Shown in pieces: positions 56,840 to 64,000 of a stretch of 64,000 nt of DNA. This stretch comes from Linum tenue. Taxonomy: Eukaryota; Streptophyta; Magnoliopsida; Malpighiales; Linaceae. The translations under genes were made by a program, and so were the position numbers. Below the pieces are notes generated by a model. That model saw only the letters and a program-made list of their open reading frames with translations. It was not told the DNA's origin and searched no databases. The stretch covers positions 65,422,200 to 65,486,199 of the forward strand of contig CAMGYJ010000005.1 of NCBI GenBank assembly GCA_946122785.1. Reading direction: 5' to 3'. Within the stretch, counting starts at the first letter, position 1. Every line of letters begins with the position of its first letter.

Positions 56840-57100
56840 AAGACAACGCTCAAGGAAATCATCAGTACCCGCACTCGTGATGGCAAGTGCGGTCTCAAAA
56901 TCAGCAACAACATCACAGTAATCTAGATCATCATGGAGCTGGGGGGGTGTTTCATATTATAAGAAACAGAGAAGGTGATTTATTCACCCCCAGCTCTCAA
57001 AATCAGTTTTCCATCATTCACATCAATAAGCGCCTTGGCGGTGGCGAGAAAAGGTCTACCAGTATCAATGGCACATCAACATCCTCATTTATGTCCAAAA

Positions 57101-59218
57101 TCACAAAATCAACAGGATATGAAAATGGCCTACTGCGACTATCAAGTCCTCTACTATACCCCTAGGATGCACAATGGATCTATCAGCAAGCTGGATGCTC
57201 ATCCTAGTATTACTGGGTTCACCTAGGCCTAGCTTCTTAAACAGTGTATATGGCATGACATTTATGCTAGCGCCTAAATCCGCCAAGGACTTCCCTACAT
57301 GCAAACTACCAATCATCCAAGGGATAGTGAAACTCCCTGGGTCTTTTCGCTTCTCTGGTAGTTTGTTCTGCAGGATGGCAGAACACTCCTCGTTGAGCAT
57401 CGCCGTTGACAGCTCCTCAAGCTTCCTCTTGTTGGTGAGGAGATCCTTCATGAACTTGGCATACTTGGGCATCTTCGATAATGCCTCCACAAAGGGCATG
57501 CTAATGTTTACCTGCTTCAGCATTGCCATGAATTTGGCAAACTCAGTCTCCAGTCGGTCCTTGTGCAACCGAGTAGGAAAGGGAAGCTGTGGTACATACT
57601 CCTTCACCACTGGTTGCGGTTTAGGAGCAGGCACCTCAACCTCCTTCTTCATTTCTTCCTGATTAGCTGGAAGTGCTGAAACAAGGGTCTCTCTCTCCTC
57701 TGCCCGAACAGGTGGATCAGTAGTCACCTTGCCACTCCTGGTTGTGATGGCACTGCAGTTGGAATTCGGGTCCTGCGGGTGAGGGATGGTCTGACCAGGC
57801 AAGGTACCAGGAGTCCTCTGAGCTACAGCCTGGGCAACACTCCCAAGCTGGGTCTGTATATCTCGCAGCACAGCCAGTGTATTTCTCTGACCAGCTTCTA
57901 GCTCCAAGAATTTGCCTGAAGCTTTCTCCATGAATTGCTTGATGTTATTGAATTTATTTGCACTGGAGGTGGCCAGAGAACCCACCAGATCTCTCAATTC
58001 CGCCATCGGGTCACTCTGTACTGGGGCTGCAGGTGCTGCCCCTGTCTGCTGAAATGGTCGCACCTGTGACTGAGGTGGAACTGGCCCCTGTCTGGGCGGG
58101 TAGAGTGGCTGTTGTGGCTGCTGAAATTGCCCCTGTCTGGGCTGGTACGGAGGCCTCTGGAAACTAGGTGGTCCCTGGGGAGCTGGTGGTTTGGAATTTG
58201 CCCCAGCCCAAGAAAAGTTAGGATGCTGGCGCCACCCCTCGTTATAGGTGTTGCTGTAGGGGTCGAAGCGCCTGGCATTGCTGATGAAGTCCACCTGCTC
58301 CTGGGGAGTAGACGATTCCCTCATCGCCTGGCAGTCCTCCACGATGTGATGGGAGCTCTCACACCACTGGCAGTGCATCGCCTGCGGCTGTCCTGTACAT
58401 GCAATCAAACCAGAACGATCGATAGCTGAAACCAGCTTCGATACCACCTGCACCAAATCAGATGATTGGGTGCCCACAGCATGCACACCCCGTCTTGGTG
58501 CTCGTCTCGATCTCCTGGCAGTGCCCCAGTCGTACCAGTTCTCCGCCATCTCCTCAAAGAGTTGATTCAGCTGTGGCGGTGTTTTGGTCAGCATGTTCCC
58601 GCCACAAACCGAGTCAATCAGCTGCTTGTCCTCCGGGAAGAGGGCGTGATAGAAGGTACCCACCTTGAAAGCATCATTGAAACCATGATTGGGGCACTGA
58701 GAAAGAGACTGGTGTATCTCTCCCAAGCATCCCTAATGGTCTCATCCTCATCCTGAGCAAAATGTGTAATTTGCTTCTGCAGGTCAGCTGTCTTGGATGG
58801 AGGATGGTAGCGGGTGAGGAACTTGTCCGTCAGGTTGGCGAACGTGGTGATGGAGCCCGGAGGTCGAGTGTCTAGCCACCCCTTGGCTTGCCCCTCTAGA
58901 GTAAATGGGAAGTACCTCAGCTGGATGGCATCTGCTGGTACCCCATTGATCTTGATTCCATCGATGAGCTCGTGGAATTGCCTGAGATGTGATCGGGGGC
59001 ACTCCCCCTCCTTACCACGGAACACCACTGAACCGCGCATGCAGCATGGTGATTACTGAGGTGCTCACCTCAAAATTGTTGGCTGGGACATGAGGGTGTT
59101 GAATGGGTGACCTCATGTCCGCAGCTCTAGCGGTCCAGTAGGATCCCATGGTCTGCTCATCTGGATTGATCACATCATGGTTCTGTGGATCAGCCATCTC
59201 TTCTTCTTCGATCTGCAT
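57101..59218 (-). pseudogene. Athila element 2 gag-protease, frameshifted
   Basis: Three overlapping frames make up one former ORF: 59218-59012, 59040-58618 and 58726-57101, with frame changes near 59030 and 58690. Motifs: RYFPFTLEGQAKGWLD (gag), CCHC knuckle CQWCESSHHIVEDC, Gln/Pro-rich region, FPTRLHKDRLETEFAKF, protease SLADLGASINVMPYTLF. A further frame break comes after RGIVEDLIVAVG at about 57120. The protein is close to that of element 1 throughout. Confidence 0.85.
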
Positions 59219-59454
59219 CTGTGATAGCGCCTCCTCCGCAGCCAGTCGCGCCTTTAGAGCCCGCTTGAAGTTCCTGCAGGTTCGTTCAAGCTCCTAGTCT
59301 AATGGTAGTAGATCTCCCGACTGGCTACGGGTCATGCACTACCTGCACACAATCAGCAGAAGAAACCCGTGAAGGCACACAGGTGGAAGAGAAAAATGCA
59401 ATAAAGAAAAAGCTAGAGTAACAAATTCTCACGTTTCCCCAATAACCTAGAGGG

Positions 59455-59472
59455 TCCCCGGCAACGGCGCCA
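59455..59472 (-). other. Primer binding site of Athila element 2 (Asp tRNA)
   Basis: Identical 18-base tRNA-Asp complement to that of element 1, six bases from the LTR. Confidence 0.92.
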
Positions 59473-59478
59473 AAAACT

Positions 59479-60806
59479 TGACACGCCAAAACACAACACC
59501 ATACTGCGACCAAGTGTAATCGCAGTCCGGGAATGCAGTAACATGCAAGTTCTATTATCAACCCGGGGTCTAGATCTAATGCTTACTCCGTGATGATTTA
59601 TTATCTAGCCAACTAATTCGATTGATTGTTGTTTAAAGCAAAAGCAGTAAGAAAACAGGAAATGGTTCGGTTTTCAAAAGCAGGTAAGAGTCACTCGGGA
59701 ATGAGTCCCCCTAGCCCCTTAGTTAGGTTCAATTGTAATTACCCTGGTTTGATTTACTGTTGATTAGACTGCGGAAGATCCGACAGTAGCTTGGAATCTC
59801 TTAAGCTGACCAAGCCCTCTCAGTCTAACTACCCGGCAGACGACTAGTCTTCACCGGGATAGAAAGCTGAGGCTATGAACACAGAACTCCACTACTGGAG
59901 TTGAATTCTAGTACAACCTAATCAGAATCTCCTACTATCGAATGAAGAGGCTCTAACAACCTAATCAGATTCTATCTATCTCAGGTTGCAGCAGAAATCG
60001 AGAAAAGCTGATCAGACTTCAATCCATTCAATAAACATGCATCATTCGATTAAAACCAAACAGTATAATCATCCCAAGTCATTACAATCAAATCCCTAAC
60101 ACAAGGAACTAGGGTTCTTCATACCCAAGTGAGAGAAGGGTTCTACTCCATAGAGAGAGAGAAGAAAACAGTAATCAGAGTAGTCATACTCATAAAGATG
60201 AGGAAAATCTGCTCTGGGATGATGATTTCCACTCCTATGACGATCTCCAAGCTTGATTTGACGAAACCCAGCTCCAAGATAGCTTCTAGGATGTGTTCTT
60301 CATACTTTCTCTCTCTAGGGCTCTGTTTTTGCTCTGAAAATCCGATTCTCCCACTTTTGGCTCGAAATTGGCTGGAAAACCAAGATTTCCCGACTCACAC
60401 GGGCAGGCCACACGGCCGTGTGGCTCACCCGGTTGCCCGTGTGAGTCGAAACGCAGCGTATCAATTAGTTCGATCTTCAGGCTTCCCACACGGCCAGGGT
60501 CGCATGGCCGTGTGAGATTTCCATCCTGCCCGTGTTTGCTCTCGGCGAAAATCACACGGCCACAATTTTAAGTTGCACGGCCGTGTGATGTCCCGGTCTG
60601 CCCGTGCGGCTTCCTTGGCACCTCGCCACGCTTCCGATCTTCGTCCAATCGACCCCAAACTCGCTCCCAAGCCTCCATTCACGTACTAGGACCTGAAATA
60701 TCACAAACAAGCACAACCTAGCGTGAAATCGGCCTAAAACACGAGAATCAACACCTCAAACGGTGTAAGAACGGGGGTAAAAATATGTGTAATTAACGGT
60801 CTATCA
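59479..60806 (-). repeat. 5' LTR of Athila element 2 (1328 bp)
   Basis: Plus orientation starts TGACACGCC and ends GGTCTATCA. Between 60390 and 60605 (U3 on the minus strand) are several copies of the palindrome CACACGGCCGTGTG and its variants; one is enclosed by the 15-bp inverted repeat CGACTCACACGGGCA/TGCCCGTGTGAGTCG (60390-60448). Confidence 0.9.
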
Positions 60807-61183
60807 GTTCGCTACACGGCCAAAACCACACGGCCGTGTGGATTTCCAGGCTGCCCATGTGAGCTCCCTGGACTTTCCACACGGCCACAAGGGGTCCCTT
60901 ACACGGACAGTGTGACTTGCCCGTGCAATTTAGTGCCACACGGCCAGGTCACACGGCCGTGTGGAATTTTAGGCGCGCCCGTGTGGCTTGCTCTGCCTCT
61001 CGCCAAACGTCCAATCTTCGTCCAATCGACCCCGAACTCGTTCCCAAACCTTCATTCACGTACTAGGACCTGAAATATCACAAACGAGAACAACCTAGCG
61101 TGAAATCGGCCTAAAACACGAGAAATAATACTCAAACGATGTAAGAATGGTGGACAAAAACATGTGTATACATCAAGTCATCA
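60807..61183 (-). repeat. Partial LTR of a third Athila element
   Basis: It is homologous to the last 350 bp or so of the element 2 LTR (GACCTGAAATATCACAAAC, GTGAAATCGGCCTAAAACACG) and again carries CACACGGCCGTGTG palindromes. It ends GTCATCA, where plus-strand gag sequence begins. The layout suggests element 2 landed in, or recombined with, this LTR, which had itself inserted into the plus-strand element. Confidence 0.75.
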
Positions 61184-62213
61184 GGCAACAACAAAGTCTA
61201 CCTCGGTTGAGGCGGGACTAAGGAGCCATCAAACAAGCCTTCAAAACTTGGAGGTTCAAATTGGAAATCTTGTCAGGATCCTCACCGAGAGGCCAAGGGA
61301 GCCCTACCCTCTCAAACCATTGTCAACCCCAAAGACCAAAATGTCAGGTGCAATGCTATTCTTTTGAGGAGTGGGAAGGTTACCCCAGAGGTTGTTTCTA
61401 AGGAAGTGGATGAAGAAGAGAGGACCCCTCCAGTGGTCAATGATCCCGAAGAAATGGGAGAAACGGAAGAAGAGCCTAAGAAGGCATTGTCGATGCCACC
61501 ACAAGTGGCTGAGTACAAGCCTCCTCTTTCTTTCACCACAAGGATGCACAAGGACCGATTGGAAGCGAAGTGTGGAGGATTCATGGAGATGTTCAGGAAA
61601 CTCCGCATCACCATTCCATTCTTGGAGGCCATGATGCACATGCCGAGATAAGCCAAATACCTCAAGGGGCTTATCGCCAAGAAACTGAAATATGAAGACC
61701 TCGCCAATCACCTTGGGAGAGGAGTGCTCCGCCTTTATCCTCAGCAAGTTTCCTAAAATGAAACCCGATCCAGGTAGTTTGACTATACCCCTTTGCATCG
61801 GAAATCATCATATAGAAAACTCCTTGGCAGACTTAGGAGCAAGCATTAATGTGATGTCTTACAAGCTTTTTAAGAAGTTGCATTTGGTGAATTGAAGCCC
61901 ATTAGGCTTAGTGTCACATTGGTCGATCGCTCTATTATTAGTAGGTGAGCCTCTCAAGGAAAAGCCTACTAGTGTGTGTGTTCCATTTCATGATGAGGTC
62001 CAGGAAACCAAGGTGGGTGCTAGGCCTGGAGGAAAGAAGAAGTGAGTGTGGAGGGATAGGATTCATCAAGCCTCCTCCCATCCAAAAGATAAGGGCAAGG
62101 CAAAAGTGTCGGGCCAAAAGGGCCACCCTAAGGAGCTAAAGAAAGGAGGTGTCAAGCCTCGCCCCGACACCGTGGCGGATCCACTCTCGGTGGCTTCATG
62201 TCCTCAAGCATGA
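61184..62213 (+). pseudogene. Athila element 4 gag-protease remnant (plus strand)
   Basis: Broken frames give SLQNLEVQIGNLVRILTERP (gag C-terminus), LRSGKVTPEV, LSFTTRMHKDRLEAKCGGFMEMF, FLEAMMHMPR, then after a frame break EECSAFILSKFPKMKPDPGS and the protease SLADLGASINVMSYKLFKKL. A stop and frame breaks follow. The next sequence is Lys-rich and ends at TGA 62211-62213 just before the post-pol motif, so RT to integrase is missing here as in element 1. Confidence 0.8.
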
Positions 62214-62222
62214 TAGATCTGT

Positions 62223-62272
62223 AACGTCGAGCTAGAGACATTAAACTAGCACTTGTTGGGAGGCAACCCTAT
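62223..62272 (+). other. Conserved Athila post-pol motif
   Basis: CGTCGAGCTAGAGACATTAAA, then CACTTGTTGGGAGGCAACCCTA: the block that follows pol in Athila elements. It also occurs in element 1 on the minus strand at about 52704-52745. Its role is unknown to me. Confidence 0.75.
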
Positions 62273-62463
62273 GATGGTTTGTTTTTTTTCCTTATTTTCT
62301 CTTTTTGTGTGTGTGAAGAGTTCAAGTTGCAGATTTGGGTGTCACCTTGCCAAGTATCTGTGTTTTTGTGTTTGGGATATGGTGTGATTGAATTATGGGC
62401 ACGGTTGAGTAGATTGAGTCAAAGATTTTTGGGAGTGCCCTATTTTTCAGCCAGTTTATGGTT

Positions 62464-62660
62464 TGGGCTTCCAGTTCACGGTCTTAGTGACCGTGAAGTG
62501 GTGCTTCCGTCCCGAACTGAAGGTGCTCCCCCTGTTTTCAATACTCATCGTTTTACCCCAGTTCACGGTCAGGGATTTATGTTCACGGTCTTAGTGACAG
62601 TGAACTTACACCTCCGTCCGTGAACTATAAAAGGGGTGTCAACGACTCAGTTCATTTCAC
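62464..62660 (+). promoter_or_regulatory. Possible internal promoter upstream of the Athila env-like ORF
   Basis: TATAAAAG at 62626-62633 is followed by a pyrimidine-containing leader and, about 800 bp on, by the env-like ORF. Just upstream are two hairpin motifs, TTCACGGTC-TTAGT-GACCGTGAA and a near copy at about 62579-62603. Promoter activity is inference. Confidence 0.4.
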
Positions 62661-63446
62661 AACCGCCCCTTTTCGCCAAAAATTTTCAAAAACTCGCCGA
62701 AAAAATGCGAGTTTTGTAGATCCCGACGACCTTTGACCACCAAACCCAAAAAAAATTTCAGACCCACTCTCCCCTCATCTAGGCGCACCTTCGCCTAAAG
62801 TTTGGGGTGATTTGGGCGCATTTGATTTTTTCCGGCGAGGCTCGGTGATCCCTCTCTGACCAGTTTTAAGTGCATTTTTCGGCTCCCCTCTCCCTCTCCC
62901 TCCCCTCACTTCCACCTCGACCCTACTTGAGTGTCCATGTTTGTTTTCAACTTTTTCTTTATCATTTGTTGGAGAATCCGATTAGGGTGTGAGGGGAGGT
63001 TAATTTTTGTGAATTAATGCTTGAATGTAGAAATTTGGGCGAGGGACTAGCCGACTATTATGAATGAATGAAGTTTGATGATGCATGAGCTTAATTGAGC
63101 CTTGGTGGGCATAAATTTGGGTACAATTTGTGGTTGAATGTGAAAATTGCCCACCAAGTGCAAAAATATGAATGAATGTGAATAAGCGAGTGTTGATTGA
63201 TGGTTGAAGCCATTGGGGCATGGTTTAGGTTTGATTTTGTGTGTTGATAATCCATGAACCACCTAGAACCATGCCTCGGTAAGCTTTATGTGCATTTAAG
63301 CTTAATTGTCCAATAGTCGGTCTTGTGAAAAGCCTTTAAGGCACATGACCGTAGTGGAAGCCTAAGTGTGGGGAAATTCTTTTCTCCACTTGATGTGAAA
63401 CTGACAATTATTTCCACGTATGGTGTGTGTTTAAAAGTTTTGCAGG
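62661..63446 (+). other. Leader-like stretch of Athila element 4
   Basis: No ORF I can support. Pyrimidine-rich 62850-62935; GT-rich afterwards. Possibly a spliced leader of the downstream ORF, but I could not fix splice sites. Confidence 0.4.
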
Positions 63447-64000
63447 ATGGTTGACCTGGGCCACCCATACTTGATAGAGCTTAGAAGGTGGTTAAAAGTT
63501 GAAAAGGAAGTGCGGTTATGGGCACATTCTTGGACTGGAGTCCATTGGAAACTCGACTTCACTCAGTTCGATGGTCTTCACTGCGGAGATGCTATAACGC
63601 ACCCACAATGGCGCCAACTTCTCCAATTGGAAAACGACATCTATATGGAGCTGTGTGTAGAGTTCTTCAGCACATTCTGCATCCTGAGGGAAACGAACCT
63701 AATGGGGCAGCCGACTTGCTCCGTTTGTTTCTGCTTGGGAGGTGTGCCTCGAAGAGTGTCTTTTAACTAGTTTGTTGATGCAATGGGAGTCCCAGAGAGG
63801 CCAGGTTGAGAGTGGGAGGCTGATGCCCTCAAATATTTCGACGTGCAATCCGCTTTCAAGAAGTTTTGCCTCCCGGAAATGCACCAAACCCGATTTGTTC
63901 CATCTCGCACTTCGGCATCTACGCTCAAGCTGCAATGGCTTGTCATCAACACACTCCTTGCTCGTTCTCTCTACCCAAGCTACATGTGCACGGACAAGAT
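63447..64000 (+). pseudogene. Athila extra (env-like / ATHILA ORF-1-type) ORF, broken, runs off window
   Basis: It begins MVDLGHPYLIELRRWLKVEKEV, then THPQWRQLLQLENDIYMELCVEFFSTF, the pattern of the Athila extra ORF. A frame change near 63690 moves the rest to another frame, where QTRFVPSRTSASTLKLQWL and INTLLARSLYPSYMCT appear up to the window end. No signal peptide or membrane helix is visible in this part. Confidence 0.65.

Larger units (their letters stand above)
56307..60806 (-). mobile_element. Athila-type gypsy element 2, truncated in RT
   Basis: Minus strand: complete 5' LTR (59479-60806), Asp-tRNA primer site, broken gag-protease, then the start of RT, which is cut at 56307. The LTR is related to but clearly different from that of element 1. 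The 3' half and 3' LTR are gone. Confidence 0.88.

Overview
This window is nuclear DNA of a flowering plant, most likely a eudicot. It has GT-AG spliced genes of plant-only families, AT-rich spacers and dense nested transposable elements of plant lineages. I cannot name the species. Three host genes are well supported: a group IIc WRKY transcription factor (12550-14615, +), a REDUCED WALL ACETYLATION (RWA/CAS1-fold) cell-wall acetylation gene (35398-39802, +, 16 exons), and an Agenet/PHD/GNAT chromatin gene of the IDM1 type (40428-44551, -, 8 exons). The last two are convergent, with stop codons about 0.6 kb apart.

Layout. 1-8291: a Tat-lineage Ty3/gypsy element on the minus strand (5' LTR, PBS, gag, pol, tandem-repeat spacer, antisense extra ORF); its 3' LTR lies beyond the left edge. 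It sits inside a hAT-type element and is itself hit by a hAT MITE. 8292-9278: two hAT copies in inverted orientation. 9279-12450: spacer with a tRNA-related SINE. 12454-14615: WRKY promoter and gene. 15022-15389: MITE. 18046-26591: a complete Sirevirus-like Ty1/copia element (minus strand, target duplication ACGTC) with an intact extra ORF but a broken gag-pol. Its 5' LTR is split by a hAT element carrying the 5' end of a CML49/50-like host gene. 26631-30241: a Mutator-like element hosting a hAT element that carries BED-finger and LHC-like exon sequence. 30551-31060: another hAT MITE. 32619-33320: copia pol remnant. 35398-44551: RWA and PHD/GNAT genes. 45982-48882: two sister hAT elements, each with a different nested insertion, so each supplies the other's empty site. 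49559-64000: a cluster of Athila-type gypsy elements. One has a full-length gag-protease ORF but no RT/RNase H/integrase; a second is truncated at a microhomology junction; a third LTR is partial; a fourth element runs on the plus strand.

The main theme is transposon biology. At least seven hAT-type insertions fall in 64 kb, six of them with exact 8-bp target duplications, and two appear to carry host gene pieces. Boundaries, target duplications, splice sites and motifs were read directly from the sequence. Family names rest on recognised motifs. Captured-gene identities, lineage placement and mechanism are inference.
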